A stretch of DNA of 64,000 nt from Gonocerus acuteangulatus (lineage: Eukaryota > Arthropoda > Insecta > Hemiptera > Coreidae): contig OX328131.1 of NCBI GenBank assembly GCA_946811695.1, forward strand, positions 15,912,174 through 15,976,173. Reading direction: 5' to 3'. How positions within the stretch are numbered: the stretch's first letter is position 1; each line of letters opens with the position of its first letter. The notes beneath the pieces are model-generated. The model worked only from the letters and a program-made list of their open reading frames with translations, made no database searches and had not been told where the DNA came from. Shown piece by piece: positions 36,016 to 47,338 of the stretch. A program made the position numbers and the translations under genes.

Positions 36016-36300
36016 GGTTAAAAACTTTCAATGGAGCACTGCTGTACAGAAGAAGACCGGGGGGAATCAACAGGTATCAAAGTACTGCACAAAGTAAAAC
36101 AGACGAAAATAAGCAATGATGAAGGGAGAGAGAGAGAGATAAAGGAGACACTCGGACAGCTGTTGGAGCGAGACTGACTGCTTTATCCGTCGTCCACTAG
36201 AAAGCGCTAAGGGAAGTATACTCTTTCCGTGGAAGGGGGAAGCTGGGCCATGCAAGATAAGACCAAGAGTCCTGAAGAAACGCGCGCAGAAAAAGTCAAA
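36016..36300 (-). promoter_or_regulatory. Candidate promoter and first exon, - strand
   Basis: A GC-richer island in AT-rich surroundings. On the - strand it contains GCAGTCAGTCTCGC, whose TCAGT matches the arthropod initiator, then a (CT)n run, and ends in AACCCG|GTAAGT at 36,015/36,016, a consensus 5' splice site. GCGCGCGTTTCTTCAGG lies upstream. An ATG-initiated frame of 62 codons exists but shows no known domain, so this would be mainly 5' untranslated sequence. No downstream exon is recognised in the window. Confidence 0.3.
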
Positions 36301-36777
36301 CCAGCAATTTAAATTAATAAATCTTTTGATAATGTTTGTAACTAAAACTTCTTTAGGTTGCTTTAGTCTCTTTCAAAGGGACAAAAAATCTAAGATTGAG
36401 CATAATAACGATTGTAGGTGTATTGTTATTGTAAACCGATCATACTCTGGGGTTCATTATCACACTACACTTCATAAATATTTTATCTCAAAGTAATGAA
36501 ACATATATTAATAGGGTTATTGCTAAATAAGATCTTTTTCAAATTTGAATCACACGATTTATTTATAAGAAATTAATAAAAAATTAGAACAAGGTTGATT
36601 GGTTTTCTTGAACCTAGGAGTTGGCAATACTACATACATACATATATATATTTTAGGCTGTTGTCCAAAAATAATTCAATTCGGCGTTAGTAGAATAAAA
36701 GCTTCTATTTTGAAAGCAAATGGTGACTGTCAACAGAATGGATTGTATCGAACATTTTTGGCCAGAGGCGTATATAT

Positions 36778-37235
36778 AGGTTTGCCATATTTTTGGTGAG
36801 TGAAACCGGGACACATTAACATGCGAAAGCATACGGGGGGGGGGAATAAATATAGTACAAATTAGAAGACAAATTGTAAGTTTGTAGTACTTTTTTAAGT
36901 CTGGCTAGTAGGAAGTCTAAATTGTTAGTCTACCCAATTTTTAAAAATAAAAACGGAATTTTTGCTACTTAATTTACTTTAAAAAAGCCCCACCCAAATA
37001 CTAGAGGGGCTGGCCGCTGGCAGCGTTGTTTAAGTAGTTCCAGATTACAGGTAGAATACTTCAAACTTACTTGACACTGAGCGTGGGAGTCAAAAATGTT
37101 GATTGTAGAAAAGTAGCCGATTCATAAAATATTCTTAAAAATATAAATTCATTACTTTTTACATCTTACAGCCGTTTCCGAGGCATTGATAAAAGCGGAA
37201 CACCGGGACAACAGAAAAATACCTAGACTGTCCTA
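36778..37235 (+). repeat. Non-coding repeat also found inside Helitron copy 1
   Basis: Parallels 6,431-6,925: TTGCCATATTTTTGG, ACCGGGACACATTAA, a G run with GGGGAATAAA, AATGTTGATTGTAGAAAAGTA, ATTCATTACTTTTTACATC and GCATTGATAAAA-CGG-ACACCG. It encodes nothing recognisable. The presence of CCATATTT near one end and GATGTATGGCATATCC at the other in the first copy suggests short terminal inverted repeats. Confidence 0.6.
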
Positions 37236-37239
37236 GATG

Positions 37240-37490
37240 CTATGGGAAGCATAGCAAGATAGGAAATAATTTCAATGTGGGGCTGGAAGCACCGGGAGAT
37301 TTGGGGGGTATGGAATACTAACAACTAAGAACTTGGAATAGTTAGCCAACTAAAATGCTATTACACCCAAAAAAAAAAAATATATATATATTTTTAACTA
37401 ATTGATCTTATTTAATTTCTGTAGGAGGTTTTCATGAGACATATTTACCGAATTTCGAGGGGACTACACCCCCCCCCCTTATATACGCCC
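37240..37490. mobile_element. GGGCGTATATA MITE family copy
   Basis: Shares GGAAATAATTTCAATGTGGGGCTGG, GTATGGAATACTAACAA, CTTGGAATAGTTAGCCAAC, GATCTTATTTAATTT and the end CCCTTATATACGCCCAT with 3,993-4,254. The left end is degraded. Confidence 0.55.
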
Positions 37491-37554
37491 ATTTTTTTTT
37501 GGGCATTTAAAAGGTTTTCAAGTTTAAGCCTGTCATGTAATCCCAAGCCCTCCA

Positions 37555-37738
37555 TGCTTAAGCAGGCAGGCCTTTCAGTTACACATGAACAGTCCGGAGG
37601 AAAGCCGGTCGCCTGAATGTGTATATGTTCTGGCCGGCTGAACAGTCTTAACTGACAGACCGGCCGGAATATATACACTTTCAGGCGACCGGCCTTCAGG
37701 CGTACTGTTCAGGTCTAATTAACAGGCCTGTCTGACCG
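37555..37738. repeat. GC-rich palindromic MITE
   Basis: A compact ~180-bp inverted repeat of unusually high GC. CAGGCAGGCCT...GAACAGT...CCGGTCGCCTGAA..GTGTATATG..CTGGCCGG on the left returns complemented as CCGGCCGG.ATATATACAC..TTCAGGCGACCGG...ACTGTTCAGG...AGGCCTGTCTG on the right, around a loop near 37,648. No coding capacity. Confidence 0.75.
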
Positions 37739-38051
37739 TGTGTGGCCTGCTTTAGCTTATCAGTGTAATGAAATAGCAAACTATAAAGAAGTCATACATA
37801 TTTTATAACCATAGTTGCAGGTATTTTATTTTGATACCGGTATAATAACACTGTTCTGCAAAAAAAAAAACTTTTCTCCTCTCCCTTGAACAATTTTGCC
37901 TGTTTCTCATGTTTTCAGGTGTGCTGAGTCCGAAACTGAACTCAGAAAAATTCTATCACCCTCTGATTTTGAGAGAAAAGAGGAGAAACTTGGAAAAAAT
38001 GAACAATTGTATTTGAAAATTATTGTCTTTATTATAACAGATTTTTTTTTC

Positions 38052-38805
38052 GGTAAATGTGAAGGAGGGCGGTCTCCACACCGATCCTTTTGAAATGTTG
38101 CACTATAACGTATTTTGATGCACTAAACACGAATCCGTTAAAAAAAAAAGCTCGCTTTTCACTAGGAAAGAAGTTATGAAATACTAAAGTTCACTGTTGT
38201 GCGGGTTCTGAAAGGTAATGTAACCTACTATGTTTGTCAACATGCGCATGCGCGGGTATGGAAAAGTTCGTAATAAGGATGTCTAATTGAAATTTACCAT
38301 CAATTATTTATCAATTTATCTCCAGTTAGTTATTCAAAAATATTTTTTTTAAATAATAAACCATTCTTTAAATTTTTTGTTTAAATTTTAAGAAGATATC
38401 AAAACTCTAGTCAATCCAACTCGCTAAAATTAATAGAATTCTATTAATTTTAGCGAGTTGGATTGGCTAGGGGTTTTGATATCTTCTTGAGCGAGCGGAG
38501 CGAGCGGAAACGCACAGCACGTATGCCCAAAAGCGACAATTTACAACCAAGTCAGCTACCACAGGGTGAGTCTAAATTTCAATTACACTTCGTCATTAAG
38601 GACTATTGCGCATGCGCGTGTTTACAAATACGCTGTTACCCCGTCTTTTATAACTTCCATAACAGTGAACTTTATTGCTTAATAACTTCTTTCCTAGTGA
38701 AAAGCGAGCTTTTTTTTAACGGATTCGTGTTTAGTGCATCAAAATACGTTATAGTGCAACATTTCAAAAGAATCGGTGTGGAGACCGCGCTCCTTCACAT
38801 TTACC
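38052..38805. mobile_element. Foldback element, ~370-bp arms
   Basis: Ends GGTAAATGTGAAGGAG and its complement CTCCTTCACATTTACC. The arms match through CGGTCTCCACACCGAT, TTTTGAAATGTTGCACTATA, AAACACGAATCCGTTAAA and CTAGGAAAGAAGTTAT. The centre (about 38,412-38,465) is a perfect palindrome around GAATTC, with flanking CCAACTCGCTAAAATTAATA. It is the simplest self-contained member of the family that builds the 6.6-kb inverted repeat. Confidence 0.8.
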
Positions 38806-40578
38806 TTTTTTTCTTTTTCAACGGTAAAATATAATTAATTAAATCCTGCATGCTATCAGGTATAATACTAGATATGACACAACTCAAAAAATATACAGAC
38901 ATCGTCAATGAGTATTTTTTTTTTCTTTTGTACTCTTCCTCCTCTGTCTCCCGCTGCAGTGTCCAGCAGTAATCCGCCAGCATCTTCTCATTCCATTTGC
39001 CAGTATATCTTTTTTCCATTCTGGATATGTCTTGGTGGAATCGTTCTCCATGTTCGTCCGAAACTTCACCCAAATTTGGGGCGAAAAAGTCTAGGTGACT
39101 ATGCAGGAAATGTATTTTTAAGGACATATTGCATCCCAATGTCTTATATGAAGTAAGCAGTTGTTGTGTAAGTTGTAGTCTCTAGATTTTTCGTTTCCCA
39201 AAAACTTAGCACATACCTCTCGAAAAGCAATCCAAGGCTTTTTCTCAGTAGTATTTAACTTTGCTTCAAAAGTGAGGTCCTTGAGTAGATGTCGAATTTG
39301 GGGTCCTACGAAAATTCCCTCCTTTATCTTAGCATCGCTGAGATGCGGAAATTTTTGTTTTAAGTACATGAAACCTTCTCCTTCCTTGTCCATCGCTTTT
39401 ACGAAGTTTTTCATTAGCCCCAATTTTATGTGGAGTGGGGGTAAAATTATTTGGTTTTTGTCCACTAATGGAGGATTGGTAATGTTTTTTTCACCTACTT
39501 TTTCCTTACGCTCTGGCCATTTTTTTACGACATAATGGTCTCCTCTTTTTCTGCTGTCCCACTCGTACAAAAAACAACAAAATTTAGTGTAACCTCCTTG
39601 GAGTCCTGTAAGCATGGCTACCACTTTAAGATCTGCACAAATGCGCCATTTGTACTCATGGTACATGATTTTTTGTAGAAGTATCTTCATGTTGTCATAG
39701 GTTTCTTTCATGTGGACCGAATGAGCTACTGGGATAGATGGATGTTTGTTCCCATTATGAAGGAGTACTCCTTTTAAACTAAACTTGGAGCTGTCAATGA
39801 ATAGTCTCCATTCCTCTGGATTGGTTGGCAGATCAAGTTCCTGGAGCAAATGAAATACATCATTGAAAAATACAAGATTTTCTTCCATCGAGAAAAATCA
39901 TAGAACTCCTGGTTCCCGTTTTCTGAAGAAAGATATATTCACGCCTCCTTCCAAGAGATTCCATTGTTGCAACCTTGACCCAAGCAGCTGAGCTTTTGAT
40001 TTTGGGAGATCTAAATCATGAACAAGACCATTCAATCGCCTCTGATTTATGAGCTGTGGCTGAGTTTCAGAGGGGCTGGACGAACTTGAAATTTCTTCTT
40101 GTTGACTGGTTCCAGGCTGAGGTGAAACGCTTTCAGAATCGCTGCACTCCTCAGAACTAAGACGGAACTTACTCGGATTTGGTGGGATGGGCATGGAGGC
40201 ATCATGTGGAGCTGGTCTCATGGCAGAGGGGATGTTGGGATAAACAATTTTCTTTTTGCTCTTGAACGAGAAACCTTTGATTGTGGGCATGCAAAAATAG
40301 CAATCGGTCACGTGATTTGTAGGTTCTCGCCATATCATGGGAACTGCAAATGGCATTGACTTATTTGTCCCATTTAGCCAACCAGTCAGAGAACGTGAGC
40401 ATGAACTACAGCATATTTTAGGAGCCCAGGATTTGTCCTGATCACTTACTTTACATCCAAAGTATAACTCGTATGCCTTCTTCACCAGCGGAGTCAGAGG
40501 TTTCTGAGTGGACTTGAATGTGACTTCACCACAAACATAGCAAAAGGAATCAGGCTTATTTATACACTGTCGTGACAT
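38801..40578 (-). pseudogene. Cys-rich uncharacterised protein, intronless, disrupted
   Basis: Starts at the ATG at 40,578 and reads about 590 codons with one in-frame TGA (39,898-39,900, codon 227) and one frameshift near 39,120-39,150. The N-terminus has paired cysteines (CYVC at residues 13-16, ICCSSC at 55-60, DCYFC at 92-96), suggesting zinc binding, then an acidic/Ser-Pro linker with EECSDSES. After the stop the same frame continues with EEWRLFIDSSKFSLKGVLLH, SIPVAHSVHMKETY, LPPLHIKLGLMKNFVKAMDK and GPQIRHLLKDL. Past the frameshift come SDEHGERFHQDI and ADYCW. I recognise this as an uncharacterised, often multi-copy family in hemipterans and other invertebrates; its function is unknown to me. 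Both lesions sit within conserved sequence, so it is probably a recently dead copy. The lack of introns fits a retrocopy or a mobile-element-borne gene. Confidence 0.75.
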
Positions 40579-41293
40579 TACAGAGAAAAAGTGAACTGTT
40601 CCCAGAACAATGATAGCTCAACTGAATATCCAAATAAGTGCGTTTAGCGAAAGCCTCGAGAGTACTGATCAAATCCTAGAAGAAAATAGTGACAAGAGAG
40701 GGGCTGAGTGGGAGGGGGGGGGGAGTTGGGGTATTGCGGGTGAAAGGGGGGCAGGTAAGGATTTGCATGAAAAGGATACCACCATAAAAGAGAAAGGAAG
40801 GTCATTCCCCTAAAGATCCAGGTAGAGACCAAATCCCTGGCTCAAGATCAAAAACTGAAAAAACACTTTTAGCCATATTTCTTCAACCACTTGTAATATT
40901 CCCATCAATTTTTTTTTCCGTTCAAATATACTTCATTGCGCTCAAAATCATCGGGCATTTGATTTTTTTTCACTATGTTTTGATGCCAAAAAAAATTCGT
41001 CAAATTTACAAAAAACTCACATTTTTGGATAAAAAACTAGGATTTCTCAAGAAACTGTGCGTGATAGACAGAATCTGACTTCAAATTCGTGTTCAGCACA
41101 TTTGAAAACAGTAAGAAAGCAGGTTTTGGTTTGAAGGAGGATTTTCGTGCAGAACAGTGTAATTAATGAGCTCTCCTCGCCAGTTTTTAGAAGTAGAAGG
41201 GTCTAGGAATGCATCAGTTTTGGTTCTGAATGCTTCTCCCCTTCCTCCGACGTTTTGTGTGTGTGAACAGATGTATACTCACAAGAACACTTC

Positions 41294-41530
41294 ACATGGG
41301 CGTATATAAGGGGGCGGGCTGAGGGGGCTGCATCACCGAAATTTTTAGTTAGTCGGTAAAAATGTGTCAAACCTCAAAAATAAATTAAATAAGATCACTT
41401 AGTTTAATTTTTTTTGGGGGGGTGTAATAGCGTTCTAGCTGGCTTTCTATTCCAAGTTCTAGGTTGTTTGTATTCCATGCCCCCAAATCACTCAGTGTCC
41501 CCCCCCCACCCTCCGAAATACGCCCCTGAC
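41294..41530. mobile_element. GGGCGTATATA MITE family, inverted copy
   Basis: Starts ATGGGCGTATATAAGGGGG and ends CCTCCGAAATACGCCCCTG. Internal TTAAATAAGATCACTTAG, GTAATAGCGTT and ATTCCAAGTTCTAGG are complementary to the copy at 3,993. Imperfect flanking repeats, ACACTTCAC and ACACTTCCC, suggest an old ~9-bp target duplication, in agreement with the 3,984/4,255 copy. Confidence 0.65.
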
Positions 41531-41599
41531 ACTTCCCAAATCCTGTGCGCTACCAATACACACTCATTCTTAATTTATCCGTTCAGAGAAAATATAATT

Positions 41600-43190
41600 T
41601 TCCTGCCTCATGACCAAAGCACCAAAGCCTAATTAGTTATGCACTATAATATGCGTTTATGGAAATAATCTATGGGACTACTATAGCTTCATACAGTATT
41701 TTCTCTATTGAGGCGGTAAAATTCTTCAGACATTGCTACCAACATTTGTCCTTAAAACAAATATTGATATTAACCGCATCTTATTGTGCTTAGATATAAT
41801 AAAAATAAATATGTATTTACACTCTTCTAATATTATTTTGTGGACAGTACGCAGAACGTATTCATTTTTTTGGAGGAGTGGGGAGCATTCAGAAGCTTCC
41901 TGATGTCAAATCTTTCCATTTTATCATCCCGAAAAAAGGAAGGGGGGGGGGGGCAAAATTAACAATTAGAAAACTTTAAAGGAAAACTGAGAGATAATGT
42001 AATTATCAGTATATTTTGTAACAATTATAAATAGTTTCGAAATTATAGTAATAATTATATTTAAATTATTTATTATTTGATTGATAACGAAATAACATTT
42101 GTATTAATTATTTTCAATTGCCTGGACGAAATTCACAACAATGTAGATAATTACACGGTTCAATAATTATTTAGCAGGTGAATTTAAATCGAATAGATGA
42201 CAGTTGGAAGATGTAAGCGCTGGAAAGTTGAACGGCAGTTTAACGTACTAAGTCTTCTTACTGGAATTATTTTGAACAAAGAGTATTTGCATACCGCAGT
42301 GTATTTTTTTTTGTCTCTCCTCCTATAAGTTTCTGTCCACAAGTGTGCTGCCAAAATTGTTAAAACATTATTTTTCTTGCATCTGTCGTTGCTTTTATCA
42401 AATTCAAAATGTGGATCGATGACACCTGCTTCTTATCATGATAAGGACCATAAATTAAATTTATTTATTTACTTTATGACTAATACATTCTTCAAAGTGC
42501 TTAGCTCTCAGAAGTTTTGCTCTAAGGAAATTTAGGTAAGAATTTCAGAGTCATATGAATAGCTTTGAGATTCCTAGTACAGTACAGTGGTCATAAGTCC
42601 TTGGAATCAGGCCAAATTTTGTATGAATGATTGAGAATCCACTATTAAGGCAATTAAATGTACTAATTATCATTGTGCTGAACCCAGTCAGAATAGTTTT
42701 TTTTAAAGCGGTTCTTTCTTAATTGAATAATTTATCATTGCCTTTTGTTGTGACAATTTCTAAGTGTAATTATATCATTTATTAATGAAACATTCCTTTT
42801 ATTTCGGTTGACATTTAATTTCTTTGCTTTAATTTTATTTAACTTTGTATTACCACCATTAACTTGCTAATTTCCTCTACCTCTCGGACAAAAGAAATAT
42901 GTGTTTTCTAGTTGGTAGTTTACATTTACATTCCCTATTTTTACAATTTTTTTTTTCATTGTTTTCTATTTCATTATTATTTGAATTATTCAATTTTGTG
43001 TTAAATCCAAAGTGCATGATTTATGATAATAAAATTGTTACTTTGTTGTCGCTAGATTTTCCTTTCCAAAAAATTACTCAATTAAAAACCTGTTTTAGTG
43101 CATAAAGTTTAACTAAACATTCTATACAGTTTAAAAGGGCATTAAATGAGTTTATTTGTATTCAAATTAATAAAGTAATGTTTGTTTTTC
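41600..43190. other. AT-rich DNA, no gene seen
   Basis: No convincing coding or repeat structure. It may be intron if TACC has upstream exons. Confidence 0.35.
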
Positions 43191-43192
43191 AG

Positions 43193-43253
43193 AGAAACGA
43201 ACCTCCTGATAGTAGTGAACAATTATTTTTGGAAACATTTTAGGCGTATTACA
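43193..43253 (+). other. Candidate 61-bp exon (possible TACC 5' exon)
   Basis: Preceded by a pyrimidine tract and acceptor (GTTTGTTTTTCAG) and followed by ACA|GTAAGTATT, a strong donor. One of the three frames is open throughout. Same strand as TACC and 6.9 kb upstream of its first recognised exon. It could be an untranslated or coding exon of TACC, or chance. Confidence 0.3.
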
Positions 43254-44203
43254 GTAAGTATTACAAAAGTTTTAGTTTTCTAAATAATTGGCATGGCATC
43301 GCATGTGAATATTTTTGTTTTAGATATTTGTACTCATAACATCCATTATTGTCACCGCTTGCTGATGGATATTTTTTTTGTTTAAGTAGTTCTGATTTTT
43401 TTTTCACAATTAACTATTGTTTTGAATGATGTGGATAAAATATGATGTTTACCAGTCATCAGTTGCTCTTTTTTTTTGTGAGAATTAATTATATTTGTAA
43501 TAATACCAAACAGGTGAAGAATAACCCTTCAAAAATTTTTCAAACTTTACATTTATTTCTCCATCACAACGTTTCGGACACACAGGTCCATCCTCAGGCA
43601 ATCATGTCCTGTTCATTACTATAGTTACACTAAAACAGTCATGCAATAAATAAACATGATTCCTGTAAGGAACCAAGTCAAATTACACCTACATCAATCG
43701 TAATAATTATATTTGTTTAATTAGCAAAGCTAGTAAATGTGATAACTCAAGCTGAGCAGAAGAAAATCTCATTAGTTTGGGATTTAAAACTAACTAGGAA
43801 AATTATTTTCTAAAAAGTAATTGTATTAATAGTTTTTCATGTATTTGTTCATCGCCTTTCAAACGGTACCTTTCCAACGGTGTGCTAACCGAAACCCATT
43901 TTTTCAAACCTTTTTTTTTGGGACAGACACTTGACTATTCTTCAAATTCTTCACTCCAATGATGGCACATTACTGCATGACAGTGACATTTTAGCAAAAT
44001 ATAAGAAATTTTGTTCATGTTGTGGATCTGCCACCTCAACTAGCTCTTCACCACTTGTAAAAAACAAAAATATCTTCGCCTAGAGTGGGCATACGTCACA
44101 CAGTAAAAAAATGTTAATAATTTGATTTTTATAAACTTGAAATTTCCTTTTACTGATACAAGAGACTATAAGAAATAAAAGAGGAAAAGACAAAATCAAT
44201 CCA

Positions 44204-44488
44204 AGAACAGGCCAAGTGGGCCCAGAGGGGCAGAACTGTAGAGGTGCCATTCAGCACTCTAGGGAGATAGTGTGATGCTCCAGCTGCCTGATTTCCCCCC
44301 TTGGCATGTACCTATTAATAAATTAATTAAAGGCTGGGTTGGCCTTGGGACGGTCAGGAAGGCCGAATCCAACCAACAAATGAAGATTCTAGAAGATAAA
44401 ATCTTTAGTGTGCCCAGGTTTTGAGCTCAGATGCTCCAGCGCATTAGTCCAGCGCCAATCTTACCAGATTACCAAGGAGCTAATCTCA
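44204..44488 (-). mobile_element. SINE family I, diverged copy
   Basis: On the - strand: degraded head (about 44,488-44,420, with TTAGTGTGCCC complement), body with CCGTCCCAAGGCCAACCCAGCC and GGGGAAATCAGGCAGC, end with CTGCCCCTCTGGGCCC. The A box is no longer recognisable. Confidence 0.65.
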
Positions 44489-45484
44489 CCCCATTTAAAA
44501 AAATAAATTACATTTTTCTTTTTCGACTGTCTTTGAGTGATTTACACAATGTCGAAATAGGTTCAGTCCCAGAAACCATTGGCCAAAGAGGCCAAATCCA
44601 TTGGTCACAGAGTCTGATAGGAAAGTATCCAGAATGAAGGCCTGAAATAAAAACTACAATCACAAAATTTGGCCAAGGCTGAATTGTAGAAGTTTGATTT
44701 CTACTATACGATGCTTTGATTTTGATTCTCCTTAATTGTCATTTGTAAGTCCATTCGCCTAATCAGTGACCCAATGTCATATTGTATATCTTATTTTAAT
44801 CTGTCCTGTTTGGTGTGGCATGAGACCAAGCATCTTGGCTCCCGAAATGTGTCAATAATAATTTTGTTTGATGAACAGGCATCTTTGTTTTCGTGTCATT
44901 GAAGGATTTAATATTATTATTATACATCTTTCATATTTATTTTTGTGTTGACTTTTCAGTTAGTTTAATTTATTTTTTGTGGAGATGGAGATAGCCGTTG
45001 CAGAGATACAAAGACAAGGTATGGTTGGGATTCGGCTAGGAGAAAAAACGTCAGACTTTCAGGAAGAAATCTGTATTTGGACGTTTCGGCTGCACATTGG
45101 CAGCCTTCTTCAGCTAAAAAATACATACAAATTATAAGTAAAAAAACAGGCAGAAATCAGCGTAGTATATAGGTCAAGACAATGATTAGAACCAATCTTA
45201 TTTTTAAACAATGAAAATACGGTAGTTGGAAAGTAAACAGCATGTAGAAATTAGTAAGTAAACAGTAAAAAACCACTGTTGACGCATAATTTGAGGCTGT
45301 CAACAAAATATTCAAACGATAGGGGGCTGTGCGGTTCTATAGACGACCAATGATTTTGGATTATTTGTAATGTTTTAGTTAGAGGGACGTAGGTAAAAAG
45401 AGAGATGGCATCAAATGAGATAAGAATATGTCCGGGGGGTACGTTGAAATTTGATAATTTTGAAATAAGATCGAAAAAAAAAAA

Positions 45485-46057
45485 CATACCAGATTAACGT
45501 TCATCATCCCAAAGGTAACACAAAATGGGTAAAGAATATATCCTCGGTCAACCTCCCCGTACAAGTTAATAATATTCTTAGTCTAGGAGATAAGTTCTCA
45601 TTGGCCCCTAGTTCTAATAATAATGTACCTAAAGTAATTACCGACGTAGAGTATATATTAAAAACCCTACCTTGTAAGGAGGAAGACTTAACCCGCTCCC
45701 AAATAGTTAACTCCATCACTAATTTCCTACAAACTCCGTCTCCTAATCCCACCCACCTTTCCACTGACTTCTACAAAGACTTGAAAGCTACCAGAACTTT
45801 CCTACGCTCACATGACAAACAGATCATTTGGACCAAATCATCATAAGATCATTTGATCTTATTTAAAAATTATCAAATTTCAATGTACCCCACGGACATA
45901 TTCTTATCTCATTTGATGTCATCTCTCTTTTTGCCAACGTCCCTCTAACTAAAACGTTAGAAATAATCCAAAATCATTGGTCGTCTATAGAACCGCACAG
46001 CCCCCTATTGTTTGAATATTTTGTTGACAGCCTCAAATTATGCGTCAACAGTGGTTT
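45485..46057 (+). pseudogene. Penelope-like reverse transcriptase, N-terminal part
   Basis: Two frames join across stops. First comes a palm-preceding region, with KVITDVEYILKTLP and DFYKDLKATRTFLRSHDK (45,601-45,846). Then ILISFDVISLFANVPLTKTL (about 45,895-45,960), the RT motif with the first catalytic Asp in the FDVxSLF context, and HSPLLFEYFVDSLKLCVNSG before the foldback insertion at 46,058. The same last block occurs in reverse at 45,251-45,484. Confidence 0.75.
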
Positions 46058-46186
46058 TAGCACTTTCCTCCGAAGGAAAGTAGCTATTGAGGTTGGACTC
46101 ATGACGGAATTTTTGAAAAATTTCTTCAAATCTTTATCGATCCGACCTAGTAGACACCAAAAATGACCCCCGTTAAAATTTATATA

Positions 46187-46256
<70 letters not shown>

Positions 46257-47312
46257 TGTTAACACAATAGCGGCCAGAGTTTTTGTTTTTTCGTCACGAA
46301 ACTTGGTATATAGCATTCAATTAGCAAACGATTGAACGAGTTCGTTAACCACCAAAGTCGGTCCACTGGAAGAGGGGTTTTACCCCGAACCCAAAACACT
46401 AATTTGACCATGTCCGCCGTAATATTTGTTATATTTAAACGAAACTTGGTATTCGTAGTGGTAATATAGAGAGAAAAGTGAGATATAAAAATGAACTAAA
46501 TCGGTTCATTAGGAGGGGGGTTTACTCCGGACCCACAATACCAATTCGCCACTACCAGCCGTGATTTTTGGTATATTTCGACGAAACTCGGTATTCGTAG
46601 TGCTAATCCACAGGTAAATATGAGTTGTAAAAATAAACTAAATTGGTTCATTAGGAGGGGGGGTTTACTCCGGACCCACAATACCAATTCGCCACTACCA
46701 GCCGTGATTTTTGGTATATTTCGACGAAACTCGGTATTCGTAGTGGTAATCTACAGGTAAATATGTGTTGTAAAAATAAACTAAATCGGTTCATTAGGAG
46801 GGGGGGGTTTACTCCGGACCCAAATTACTAATATACTCATACCGGTCGTAATTTTTGCTGTATTGTAACAAAATGCAGTATATGTCGTGGGTAACTCATG
46901 AGAAGTGTTGTAAAAATGAGCTGAATCGGTCAATCGGATAGGGGGGGGGGTTTACTTTGTAATATATTTCAATAGAAAAGCCCGCCAGACGTAGGTTCAC
47001 AAAGCCGCCGCAAGGAGCGCTTTGTGAACCTACCACTAGAGGGACTGTATCCTGTTCCTGTGTTAGGTCAAAATACGATAATATGAGGTTTTTTGTATTT
47101 ATTACGTAGTTAGTCGGTACCATGTGTAAACATAACACTGGAAGCAAATTAATAATTGATCAGTTACTCATTACAAAATTAAAAGAGAACTATTCATGTT
47201 TTTATTTTATTTATGTAGGATATTTTAAGCAAATTGTTCTGGAAAGCAGTCTACACTACCCAAATTCTGAGGAAAGTGCTTAGTTATGCAGCTCCTGCGT
47301 GACGGACTCTTT
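46058..47312. mobile_element. Foldback-family insertion inside the Penelope-like element
   Basis: Begins AGCACTTTCCTCCGAAGG and ends GAGGAAAGTGCTTAGTTATG...GTGACGGACT, between T runs of the host element (TGGTTTT and TTTTTTAAATATAACGG). It contains a (TA)n tract (46,185-46,252) and tandem ~125-140-bp units with GGTTTACTCCGGACCCA and ACCAGCCGTGATTTTTGG. Its sequence from 46,290 onward parallels the right arm of the 6.6-kb inverted repeat (28,720-29,410). It is a single-orientation copy of that module. Confidence 0.8.
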
Positions 47313-47338
47313 TTTTTTTTTTTTTTTTTAAATATAAC

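Noticed and set aside
37918..38020. A possible coding exon after TGTTTTCAG (ESETELRKILSPSDFERKEE)
   Set aside because: The acceptor looks good and the peptide plausible, but no donor is found before the foldback element at 38,052 and no link to TACC can be shown.
44820..44860. Another hammerhead-like site (CATGAGACC...CCCGAAATGTG)
   Set aside because: The CTGANGA half is not matched and the stem is unclear, so it was not counted.
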